NCBI GenBank assembly: GCA_964036315.1
Contig: OZ038488.1
Coordinates: 69,463,342-69,527,341, forward strand
Direction: 5' to 3'
DNA length: 64,000 bases
DNA from: Acanthosepion esculentum
Taxonomy: Eukaryota; Mollusca; Cephalopoda; Sepiida; Sepiidae
Within the stretch, counting starts at the first letter, position 1; the number at the start of each line of letters is the position of its first letter. The translations under genes and the position numbers were made by a program. The notes under the pieces are model-generated. The model saw only the letters and a list, made by a program, of their open reading frames with translations. It ran no database searches and was not told where the DNA came from. Below, piece after piece: positions 1-12,400 of the stretch.

Positions 1-1216
1 ATATCGTCTTATGTATACCAGTTTGTCAACATAAAAAAAAAGTATTGCATGAGTACATCTGTGAGTGCACACACATACACACACAAAATGTATGAATGCA
101 TGTGTATGGATACACACGTGTGTGTGCGCATATATATATATATATATACACACTAACACATGCATATATGTGGCAAAAAAGGGTGTGCAGCAAGTGGTGG
201 TGGAGGAGATGAACACATACCCATTGTTTATTACAATGGATCACAGTGTTTCCTCCGAATGGGAAGCTAGAGTGCAAAATAACTGCACAGTAATTGGCAA
301 TATATTCCTGGAAAAAAAAAAAAAAAAAAAAAATCTCAGTTGCACTCAAAGAAAATAAAAAAAAAATAAAAGACAGACTAGCAGACCTAGAAATGCCTGG
401 TTATTCAATTCTGATGGCACAGCAGTACGAAAGACCTTAAGTACTATTGGCTGGGAATGCCAAAAAAATATATCAGTGTCCAGAAGCAACACATCCACAA
501 TGAGGTTTAGAATCCATGGAATGTGACTGGATTCTAACCAATTTGTTTTTGGGATCATGAAGACGAGCGCAACATAGCAACAACAAACTTGGCATTGATT
601 CACTCACTGTCATGAGTCTCTCCTTTGGAGCAATCATCAACTTTTGAAGAAGTGGAATTTCACCAAAGCTAAAGTTAGCCTCTTGCAGTGGAACTTCGAA
701 CCTAAATAATGTGCCTTAGACTTTTAACAGTGCAAAGGAAGAATGGTGGTAAATAGACAAAGTCAAGCTTGAATAGTCTTTTGGAAGAATTTTTTTTTCT
801 TTTACTTTCCCTCCCCATTCCCCACTTCTTCATCTTTTTCTTTTTTTTTTTGTCCTCATCTGTTAACAGAAGATGTTAACAAAAGCAAGAACAGATGGCA
901 GTGCTGCTGCAAAATGTACCAGCCACACAGGTGTTCAAACCCTACTTGGGGGTGTATTTTCAAATCCATAGTGGTCCATAAATCTAGTATCTTTCCTGTA
1001 TTTACCATAGAGTTGCTGTTACTGGTGTAACTGGTCTCTACTAGTCCCCAATGTAAGTCAGTGATGGTTCCAAATGAGTCTCGGAACTAGTCCTTTCCCA
1101 AAAGAACTAGCTCTCTGACTCACCAAGATTGTCTAAGAGATAAAAATCACATTTCTGGTTTTTATGCTGGTGAGTATGAATTAACCAACTATATTTCATG
1201 ACAATTCCTGATAGCT
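1..1216 (-). other. MRTF 3' UTR and downstream flank
   Basis: No coding sequence seen. It follows the TGA on the minus strand. The clearest polyadenylation signal candidate is AATAAA on the minus strand at 227..232, which would give a 3' UTR of about 1 kb; the true cleavage site is not determined. A TA run lies at 130..149 between CA/TG-rich stretches, and an A run at about 310..333. Confidence 0.5.
227..232 (-). terminator. Candidate polyadenylation signal for MRTF
   Basis: Minus strand reads AATAAA about 985 bases past the stop. Chosen because it is the nearest canonical hexamer I noticed downstream of the gene. AATAAA is common by chance in such AT-rich DNA, so support is weak. Confidence 0.3.
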
Positions 1217-1977
1217 TCAACTTGAACTTGTGCTGGGGTCAGTCAGCTTGTCCCAGTCCATCCCACATTGGGAGTCTGATGAAGCTGTGAAATCAGTATC
1301 ATCAAAGCTGAACATGTCAAGAACATCCTGCTGTGTTTTGGGGGTCAGGATAGGGTCAGATGATGTAAACGAAATGGGAGTGTTGAGAGATGCCGGAGCA
1401 AAGCCCGTGCTCGGTATAACAACATCTAACCAGTCAGACACATCAATTTGCATGTTGCAAGAGCTGTCTGTGTCATGCGGCAAATCAAGGGTCACCCCCA
1501 GGTCTGTCGAGGAACCAGGGTTGCTGGCGTCTGTTTTGGTAATAATTGGCAGTGTTGATGTCCCAATCTTATGGTCAGTGAAAGAGTCAGGTAGTTCGAG
1601 ATTGGTGAAGCCACCCTCAGACGTCCAGTCCATGCTATTGAAATCATGGTTGAGCACCTCATTGATATCAACAAACTCTCGATTGGTGTCGCAAGATATT
1701 GAAGAAGAGGGTGGTGAAGCATCTGGTTCTTGTTTTACCAAGACGGGCGTAGGAGCCGGTACAATTGCTGATACAACAGGCTGTTGGTTTACTAAGGACG
1801 AGGATGTGGAATTGGTAGTTAATGATGGAGATGGCATGAGCACAGTGGCTAGTGAGAATGGTGTATTGCTGGATGTGGCAGCAGCTGTTTGAGTTACTGA
1901 CACTGTTGGAATTGTTGATGTCTGGGCTGTGGTTTTAGGAGTTGGGGGAGGCTCTTGAGCAGCACTTGGAGGTAATT
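1217..1977 (-). CDS. MRTF: MRTF last coding exon: C-terminal transactivation region
   Basis: 761 nt; acceptor ttcattag, ending at TGA (minus-strand complement of 1217-1219). It encodes 252 residues plus stop. After a Thr/Ser/Pro-rich stretch there is VKQEP (about residue 1138), fitting the psi-Lys-x-Glu SUMO consensus. The tail is acidic and aromatic: VLNHDFNSMDW, then DVSDWLDVVIP, DVLDMFSFDDTDF and a final MDWDKLTDPSTSSS. Vertebrate MRTFs end in a comparable activation domain with an MDWLEL motif. Upstream in-frame sequence beyond 1977 is intronic. Confidence 0.95.
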
Positions 1978-3392
1978 CTAATGAAAGAAAAAAATAGATA
2001 AGGAATATAAATGAAGAGATCTTAAAAAAATAAGAAGCATAATTAAGTACTAAAGAGCAAAAAACTTTTAACATATACTCATTAAGCATGGTTTGATTTG
2101 GGCACAAGGCCACAAATCTAGATGTTCGAAATGCCAATTACTTGAAGAAGGTCAGAATGTACAACAGCCAAAATTTTGTGAATATGGCAACAAAAATGAG
2201 GATAACAGTTCGAACATTGTAAATAAGGTAAATCTAGAGGACATTGTAAGGAATGAAGTTATGATGAATAAAACCAAAATGTTGTAAAACAAGCTTGCTA
2301 ATGATTATGCCAAAAAGAGACTCACACATAAAAAAGACAACAACCAATCTTATTTTAGATATAATTAAAAGCATTTTTATTTTAAAGATAATAGTGGCAT
2401 AGAAGCATATTTTTGTTTTTATGATGAAGATGGCATAATGGATACCAGAAAACAAAATGGAAACAACAAAGTTCAAATTTCAGCTGAGATTACTGATGTT
2501 AACTTTTGTAATATTATCATTGTATAGATAAATAAGAACATGAGATTAAATCACTCATATGTAAAATTATTGTTTATTAGAAAGACTTGTGAAAATTACA
2601 TGGTTTTCCTATTTTAATTTTCTTGTGAATCTTAATTCTTAAGTTAATGATTGATTAAACTCATAATGAGTTCTATGACAATAAAATATATGTAGAAATT
2701 CCTCTATCACATTGTTAAATATTTGAACTTAATCAAATATGAATGTTCATTTTTATTTTAAGAAGTGTGTACAAATGAAAAGATTTTAAATTGACAACTT
2801 TTTCATTTCACTGAAACAGCCATTGGACACTTCTATCTTGCCTTCTTTCTTTTTTCATTCATTTTCTCACTGAAACTAAATAGCATATGTCATGTTTTTC
2901 TACGCAATCAAAACATAATAATCCATTTATGAGGTATTGGCAGATGTTAAACATTTCTATGTTCCCTTCTTGCTTTCTTTCTAACCAAATTATCAGGTTA
3001 CGAATATGTCTCAATGATAATTTAAAAATAATTCAGAAGACAATGTTATTTATTGTAACTGGATTTTTGGCAATTGCCTTACTTGGTTTCCATCGTTCTT
3101 AGCTTAATCTGATTTTTTCTCTTCACTTTTCTCTTCTTTCTTTCATTTTCCCATTTAAAACCAAATAGTATCTTTTTCCCTCTTTCCTCATGATCAAAAT
3201 GGAATATTCCATTATTTATGAGGTAATGGTAGGGCATAACACTCATGTAAACTAAGCATAATTATAAAAGGATTTAACTGCAAACTTTTGTCAATTAATA
3301 TTGGTGAGTGTATGGCCGTGAGGGATTTCTCCAAATGTGGATTCTTCTTCTCACAAGGATGTGTGTCTTCCCTCTTATGGGGTGCTTTTATT

Positions 3393-3474
<82 letters not shown>

Positions 3475-6400
3475 ATCTATATCTCCCTAACATGTCTTAC
3501 ATGTGCACATGCTAAGTGCAGTTAAGTCTGCAAATATGCACTTGTTGGCTTGGTGGTCAATTTCCAGGTCAACCTACTTCTCTGATGCTCTGGTATAACA
3601 CAGAGTGCAAGGTCTATTTTGGTATCAACTAGGATGAACCCAGTACATATTTGGGTCATCACAGATCAACTCCTCTAAGAACAAAATTTGTTTATTGACA
3701 TTGTATTTGATTCAGATTATCTGGTATTTTCTGGCACAAATCATATATTACACTTTGTACAAATGCCTTTTAGCAAAAGGCATAAATCCACTGTTATCCG
3801 CACTCTGTTACATCAGCAGATATCTGGCCATAATATTTTATCACTTGCATGTCATAATGCGTGATGTAGAAAACATTGGTGAGTGAGCACTTGGACAAAC
3901 TACTCTCCACTAATTACATATTACATGTCCAATTGGTGGAAACAAAATTTTGACAAAAGGTGTAATTGATTACAAGGAAATCCTTTCTAAGAGAAAAAAA
4001 TATATGAAAACCTTACTTTGCTCATTCAAATATTCATTTAATCAATTCCAGTTAACACTCCTCCCCAGTCTTTTGAACAGGAGTAGAAGTTTATCTCGTT
4101 TCCTTTTTAGGATTGGGTTTTCGGTTCCTTCTAAAGTCAACTTCAATTCTATACTTCAAACATCTCCATGTAGACTGAAATTTTATTTCTTATTTGTTTA
4201 TTTTCCCACAGTAGAGTAGATAGGTTTGCCTATCGCCCGGTTCATACTCCTTCCCAGTCTTTTGAATAGGAGTAGAAGTTTATCCTTTGTTTCCTGTTTA
4301 AGATTGGGTTTCCAGTTCATTCTAAAATCTCATTCTCTGTCACTGCCAGTAGCCCGTTGCACCTTAGTGGCATTATCACCTTGCTTGGTGTGAATTGATT
4401 AAAAAAAATCCTATCTGATGGCACCTAAGACACACCCCTACCCAACCAAACATTTAAATTTAATATTGCAGTATTAGGCTAGGTATAAATAATGGTAGTA
4501 TACATCTATTTGGGTAAAAATTATCCTATCTGACACAACACTTCAACTTTGCATATAAAACTCAAGTGATATTTTTAAGGTATTTATTTAGGAAGAAATG
4601 ACAGATTTTAGAAACCATCAAATAAAATTAAAATAATTTGTACTTGTGGGAATTTTAATCATAAAATCTCTGTAATTATTGCCAAATACCTACCACAGCT
4701 ATATTACTCCAATATGAAATACATTTTTATATTTTAATTTTTCTTATCTAAAAATATCCTGTTTTTGTAATTATTATCTCAAATTAATTCTAAAATAATC
4801 TTAAAACATTAATAACAAATAAATTAAGGTAAATAAATATTAAGACAAAATAAAAGATAAAAACAATGGAGAAAATGTTTAAATTAAAAAAAAATTAAGA
4901 CAAACAATTTAAAAAAAGAAATTGTCAGAAACAACTACAAATGAAAATTGCTCCAGTAAATATCAATGAATATTGTTTTAAAATATTTGGAATATACAAT
5001 TAATTAACAGATGTAGATATAACTAAGCAAAGTCAATTCTGCCATCATCCTTAATATCAAAGTAGATTGAAGAAAGTAATGACAAACCTCCATTTCTTAT
5101 AAGGATCTCAAGTACATCATCCATGGCTTGGCTTTTGGTTGATATTGAGAAAGCTGCAGTGTTTATAGGATTCTCACTTGATACAGTAGTTGGAGATGCA
5201 GATGATGGTAAAGTATTGTTTCCTCCATCTTGCATAGTCACAAACAGTGGACCCTAAAAGAGAAAATAGTTTAGACCAAGTTAGGTAAAGAAAAAAAATA
5301 AAAGAACCAATGACGTAAAATTAACCAAGTCAAGCCGAAAAAATCTGGAAGAACCAATGACGTAAAATAATAAGAAGCAGTTGTAAGGCATACAGTTTTA
5401 TTCAGAGATATTAGAAGCCTATGATGAAAGCATTAACAGCTGACCTTAGGCAATGCATCAAATATGTGGTAAGATTAACTGCTGGCAATAAACATATGTC
5501 AGAAATCTGATATAAACAACAAAATTGCAATTATTGGTATTTAAGTCAAAATTAAAAGGAAATGGGCATAGGAAGATTGTGTTGGGCCAAGTGAGATGGA
5601 CCAGTTTGCCTTGAAAATCAGCAAATGAAATTTTGGCATTTGACATGGGTTCAAACTTTGGCACAGAAATAAAGAACACTCTCGATCATCAAGTATCCTT
5701 ATACTCATTTAAATTAAATATGGTCTAAAGGTGAAGGCAAATGGAAAAGAATGGGAAGCTTGTTTTACACTGACATTTAACACGAGAATAGCATGCAGGC
5801 CTTCAAAATCAGCATTCAAAATCCAAGTTTTATTTAGGCTCAAACACAGATCTCCTGTACTCATGGTAAATACTTAATTATGCCAACCATAAAATGGCCA
5901 TGTTCTTTTTTTTTAATATTTACTAAGCTAGCTTCATACAATATATAAGGCCAAATATAATTTTGCCCACTGAAACCAATTATATATGATAAGATATTTG
6001 CCATGGACAAAAATGTGGAGGATGCTCAATGTGGAGTTCTGGGGAGAGTAGAAAACATTATGAAAGGGTTTTATAAAGTCATCAAACTGTTGCAATATAC
6101 AGGTGATTGCAGAGGACCAACAAGAATAACCCAATAATGAGGACATTGTTGGTATATTGAATATTGAATATTTAATATCCCATAATTTGATGAAAGAGAG
6201 AGAGAGACATCAGCAAACACACACATGTATACATCTCTCAGAATAACAGAAGTCAAATTAAGTGACAAGATAAATTTTATTAGGGACATGTTTTGTTCTG
6301 AGAAGGAACTTCAGGAAAACTTATTGATGAAATAAATCTTATTTGAAAAGGAGAAATGCAAAAAATGCTGGTTACAGTTTACATTTAAGCATTTTGTTTA

Positions 6401-9400
6401 TTTTTGATTAGGTTTCATTTTATTTTTTTTTAAATAGTTGTGACTAATTTTATACTTTTTTATAAATAAATTCTTATTTATAGTTTTACTTTCTTCTTGA
6501 TTTTTGTAGATTTTGTAATTTCTCTTCTTCAAGCTATATATGAAATAATTAGGCTATAAGGGAAGTTTAAAAGCATTTTCAATGAAATTTTCTTCATTTA
6601 AATATTGAAGGGTACAAATGCTTTTAAGTAGAAATGTATAATTATTCCAGATTTTATTGTGCATTGTGATACAATATCATTTTTGTTAGTTCATTTTTTA
6701 TAAACTCTTAATTTTAGATCATTAGAAATAGTGATGTATTGCTGGTTTATGTTTCATAAATAAATTGTATATTTGATATTGTTTACTTTATTTACAAGAT
6801 CAGGTAATATTGATTTATGGGGATATATTAATAAAGCATCATCAATATATTCAAAATATGCCGATTCTTTAGGTAAAATATTTTGGAAACATAGCGTGCG
6901 ATGGTTAAATTGTCGCCATTTTATACTCTTAATTTTGCACATTGTTTGTTTTTGATTTTGTCGACTGCACCCTATAGTTGGGTCAGTTGGGCACCATCAG
7001 TAAGAAGATCACTATGACACAATTCTCCCTGCAAGAAATTTGGAAATGGCATGCTGTACTGTTTAGCATTCCCGCCAGAAGATCCAATGCGAACATTCCA
7101 GAGTGGGTATCAATCTGAGGACAGTGCAAAGGATTCACAAAGAGTTGGGTGAGCCTAACGGTGATTACAAAAGTGTTTGGAGTGATCACTAGTCATGGCG
7201 ATATTATGCCCCCATTCAACTTCCCACCGGGCCTCAGACTCAACACGGAGGCCTGCATCAAGTGCCTTGAGGAGGTTGTGTTGCTTTGGGTCAAGAGAGT
7301 GGCTGCTGGAAGACCCTATGTCTGACAACAGGACTCTGCATCATGCCATACATGCAGGAGAACCCAGTCATGGTTGTCAGACAATTTCTGTGACCACATC
7401 ACCCCTTTCACCTGGCCATCTAACTCCCCAGACTGCAAGCCTCTTGATTAATATGTGTGGGGCAGAGTTGAGCAAGACTCCTTATAACACCAAAGATGAA
7501 CAGAAGGCAAGGATTATGGCAGCATTCACCAACTTAAACAAGGAGACTGTCCAGAAGAGTTTCAGGAGATTCCAAAGTCATCTAGAGGCCTAGATTGAAG
7601 CCAATGGTGATTTTAATGAATAAATTTACTCTTTAGTATTTCAAGATATTTTTGTGTAATTTTGGTAAATATATCTGTTACAATGAGATATCAGTATTAT
7701 TTTCATTTTTGTGTAATTTAGATGTCAGTTTATCCATCGCACCCTCTCTCTGTGTGTGTGTGTGTGTGTGTATTTTACACACACATATCTGTCAACCAAT
7801 TAGCCAAGTACCACACATTCTGGGTCTATATGTATCTAACAACTCTTAACACAGTAATTCATCTATTTTCATACACTTTTACAGTTTAATGTCTTCCCTA
7901 TTTGTAGCAGGATTTATATAATGTTGAAGAAAACAGCATGTATTTGTGATATCGTCTGACAGTCACTTATATAATAATTCTAGCTACATCATTAACCAAA
8001 TGCTTTTGCTTCTTGCTAAGCTAAATAAAATAATTATTTCACAATCATTTTCCTCTATTTATCACTCCATTTCTGTCACTCACACTATTGACTCAATTCT
8101 TCCAATGTTGAATTTAATAGATAACTTTAAAACTTTCCTACCCCTACAATTAGATTTCCTTTGTTTGATGACATTTAAATTTATATTTTTAAAATGTTTT
8201 CTATTGATTCACACATTGTTAGTATTATTTTCCCTAAACCTATGAATTATGTATTAGATAAATTATTTTTATATACAGTAAAGTGCATTTGTATTGTTAC
8301 ATTATTGCCATCAAAACAACACTGAAGTCCTATTTTCATTCAATATTTCCTCTTTAGTAAACAGATTTTTATTTATCTACATATCCAACTATCAATTCAT
8401 TTAATAATATTAAGCTCTTCTTTCTTTTTCAAAGGCTCACTTTTGAGATATAAACAGGAAAAATTGGTCAAGAAAGATTGTACTCTGCCATGTGAGGGAA
8501 TATGGAGAGAACCTTTCTACCTGCCTTGAAAATCTCCATTCAACGTCTTAGCTTTTAATATTTACTAGATTTAGCTTAATATGGCCCAAAGCCAGATTGG
8601 AAGTAGGGTAGTGGAATTTAACAAAATTGTGATGCTCTAATTTTCCTGCTTACCTGCCTTGAAGCTGTTAGAAGGATGGGTAGAGCACAATTAGACAGGC
8701 CACTTAAAATTCTATTAACAGAAATACTAAAGAATGTATGAGAAAATGAAATACCCCAAGGGGAAGTAACTTCATACCAGTGATTAAAAAAATATTATCT
8801 ATTGGTTAAAGGATGCAAATTAAAGATATTTAATACACACAAGGGAATACATTTGACAAAGTGTTTTATTCATATAAATACATACCAACAGTTGCTTTCT
8901 GAATTTCTGAGATTAGATTATGATTATTTACATTTACAGTTACTAATGTATGTATCAAATATTTCAGTCATTGCTATGCTATCAAATTCACAAACCAATG
9001 AAATTTCCTGAAGGTAACCTGGATTGAGAGACACAAGAAGACCAAAAAGCATAATGGTCAAAACTTCATAATAATAATAATAATGACAAAGATGACAACA
9101 TTAGTCTGAATGTAAACAATGAAGGAGATAGGTGTGTGAAAGAATTTCCCATCACCATGATTATTTGCAGCAGGATAATGATCATTGTGATGAAGCAAGA
9201 TCAATGATTGATTTCAATGCTCAGGAGAAGGTTTTTCCTTTTCAAGTACATTATGCTATAGCAACTATTATCTCTTCAGTTCACATTCTCATAGCTATTT
9301 TCCATCAGTAAAAAAATCTCTTCTGTGAATAGAAGAGGAGAAGAACAAAGGTTTTAAATGCTGACCGATATTCATGTCACTAACATGGAACACATTTTCA

Positions 9401-12400
9401 ATGCTTTTAAATTTTTTACGTGTGAATGACATTACCATTGACTGAATGCATAAGCAATTTGTCAATGCTAATAAATCAGAATACAAAATAGAGCAAAATT
9501 TAAAGGCACTTCTAAAGTTTCTTGGATACTATGTAAAAGTTGATACTGTAAATGTTTTCATGAAAATAATAATTCTGAAGATAATGAATCATTTCCACAA
9601 AATTATTACAATAATTACAAATACATCAAATTTAGATTTGTGAACAACTGATGAATTCCCATCAGGGATCATGTTAGTAGATATGGTTGTTTAAAACAGG
9701 ATTTCTATTTGTTACAGCCAGAAATATTACAGTTGTTCATAGACACTGGTGTACACATTTGAAAGTATATGAAAATAGATGAATTACTGCGTTAAGAGTT
9801 GTTAGATACATATAGATCTGTAATGTGTGGACCTTACATAAAGATGAAAAAGAAACAGTTATCTTTGAAAGTTTGACAATAAAAATAATCAAATGGCAAA
9901 AGAAATTCAAACAATATCTGAAATCTAAGAAGAAACTCATGAAAAAAAAGGTTAAATTGTAAACACTGGTAGACTTGTTTTTATGAATCATTTCTGAAAA
10001 AAAAAAAAAAAAGAGCTTCTACCAAGATGTACACAGAAGACAAACAATGATGTACTGACCTGTGTAATTTGGTGCTTATTCTTGACAGCCTCATCATATT
10101 TTGGAGGCTCTCGTAGTGGGATGGAGAAAAATGCTGTCGTTGAGTTAGAGCTGTCAATACTAACCGCTGGCTGTGTTCCCAATGCTGAAGTGACCTGGGT
10201 GCTCTCACTCAGAGATACCACAGGAAGAGGGCTAGAATTCAGAGAAGCAAGAGTCATACTGAAAAAAAAAAAATTTTTACATGTTTAGTATTAAAATAAA
10301 AACTTAAGTAGAAAAATTAATGAAAATTTACTTTTAAATTTCCATTGGACATAAAAGAATTTCACTTAATAGTGTCATCTAATTTTTTTCTACATTGCAA
10401 TGTGAGCATAAATTTGTTGTATCCAGTAAAGATTGTGCTTTGCAGTAGAGCAAGAGTTAACATGCTAGTCTTATAAGCCATTACTACTATGAGAACTATC
10501 TTCACAGTGTGCTCCAGAAAGGAAACCTAGATCACTGCTATAAGGACTACAATACAATCCTGGGTGCTACATATGTGTGGCCTTGAGCCAGACTAATGAA
10601 GCTTACTAAATACCAATAGTAATGATAAAACTTCAGGATAATAAAAACAACTAAGCTTAAATTTATGACAGCTAGTGGTTATTTGTATATATCTTATATT
10701 TTTAACTTAAATACTTTCAGGTTCGCAAATGGAAAGTTGGAAACCAATTTATAAGACAAGATTGCTTTCATAAGCAACTCTAGCCTGAATTTGGTTTTAG
10801 GCTTGTTATACAAGAATTGATCAGAAATAGAAACAGTTTAGACGAACATTAGTTTATTGAAATAATCAGTTCACATTAGTATTATTATCATTTCAATTTC
10901 ACAGACACAATACATTTAATGCGTTTGATCCTAGTGAGATATACATATCTGAAGAAAATATCTGTTAATAGTATAATTTTTGCAATAATATCTGCCATAA
11001 GTGGCATTATAATACCAACATATGTAGGTAACATTTCAGCTGACTACTGACTTTAATTCTATTCTATCATGTCTTGGCTTTTTTCATTTTCTGAATTAAG
11101 GAAAGATTTCTGGCAGTAGGACAAAAATCATTGCAGATCAAAATCTAAATTTTGCAATTTTCTATCTAAAATTTACTATAACAAATTTCTGTACTCAATC
11201 TATATGGAAATGATGACTTAATTGGTCGGGCACAAGAGTGGTTTCCCTGATGAAAAAAAAAAAGGGAATACAGGTTTGATTCCTGTTGAAAGGCACCTTT
11301 TCCTTAGTTTAGACTTTACAACCTCTAAGTTGTTTGACATTAATTCCACTGTTTAAAGGATGTCAACACAAATCAAATATATGTTCCCACTAAATATAAT
11401 GTTTATACTAATATTATATACATAATAATATCAATTTTATAGACCCATTTTTTGAAAATTTAAATTTGTCAAATATGAAAATTCTGTTATTACTTGACAA
11501 TACTGGCAATTCCTGCAATTGAAAAAAATGGTGTGTGTGTGTGTGTGTGTGAATTCTTAGGAATTCTAGCATCAATGCAACATTTAAAATATTTATGGCA
11601 AAAAAGAACTTTAATATCATATAAAAAGAAAAAAAAAAAATCAAACAAGTAGTAAAAGAATACTATATCAAGGACATCTTCACATTTTTTTTGTTTGGTG
11701 GGAGGGGGGTCTTCCAAAACAAATCATCCCACTTACCCTGAACTACAAATCAAACTGTTAGGAGAGGGAGACCCTTCCCTTGAGTTAGCCTGTGATACAC
11801 TGAGGATAAAAGGAGTGACTGACTGTGAAGAGCTCAGAGCCAGCTTAGTCAGATCAACTGCATGACCTGGGCTTTTCTGTTGTTGCTGTTGCTGCTGCTG
11901 TTGTTGTTGCTGTTGTTGTTGTTGTTGTTGTGGTGGTTGCTGCTGTTGCTGCTGTTTGTTGAACAATTCATTAAAATTAGGTTTGATATCAGGACCCGTG
12001 GTTGACGTGGTTACTATCATAGTAGGCAAACTCTGGGTTGGTTGCACACTGTGTGTGGAGGCCTGAATAAGGTGAGCTGAGATCGGAATTGGAGTGAGAG
12101 CAATGGAGCTGAGGGATTGCTGCACCTGTAGAGATGGGGTCTGTGGGAGTGGTGGCGGTAAAGGGACTTTGGAATCAGCAGCAAGATTCATCAGTATATG
12201 CGGCGGGGACTGAGCAGTGAGGACTTGGTGTGACGGTGACTGCGGGTTGATTATTTGTGGAGGTGACTGCACGTTGAGGATCTGCTGTGGAGACTGCACA
12301 TTGAGGATCTGCTGTGGTGAGTGCATGTTCATCATCTGTGGTGAATGGACAGTCATCACATGAGGGGGTGAGTGCATAGTCATGACTTGTGGTGGAGAAT

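Larger units (their letters stand above)
1978..5087 (-). other. MRTF intron between the last two coding exons
   Basis: 3,110 bp, GT-AG. Strongly AT-rich. It holds a family-A repeat (2134..2230), a long TA microsatellite (3395..3472), two family-B copies in tandem (4040..4415) and otherwise no recognised element. No coding sequence seen. Confidence 0.8.
5254..10059 (-). other. MRTF intron with decayed mariner
   Basis: 4,806 bp, GT-AG. Contains a 20-bp direct repeat with CCAAT and TGACGT (5302..5368) and a broken mariner (6960..7745). 7750..10059 is AT-rich with a TAATAA run near 9068; no gene or known repeat recognised there. Confidence 0.8.

Noticed and set aside
3288..3525. Open frames with Tyr-Ile repeats across TA microsatellites (also 33788, 39107, 52448)
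   Set aside because: Pure translation of TA dinucleotide repeats.
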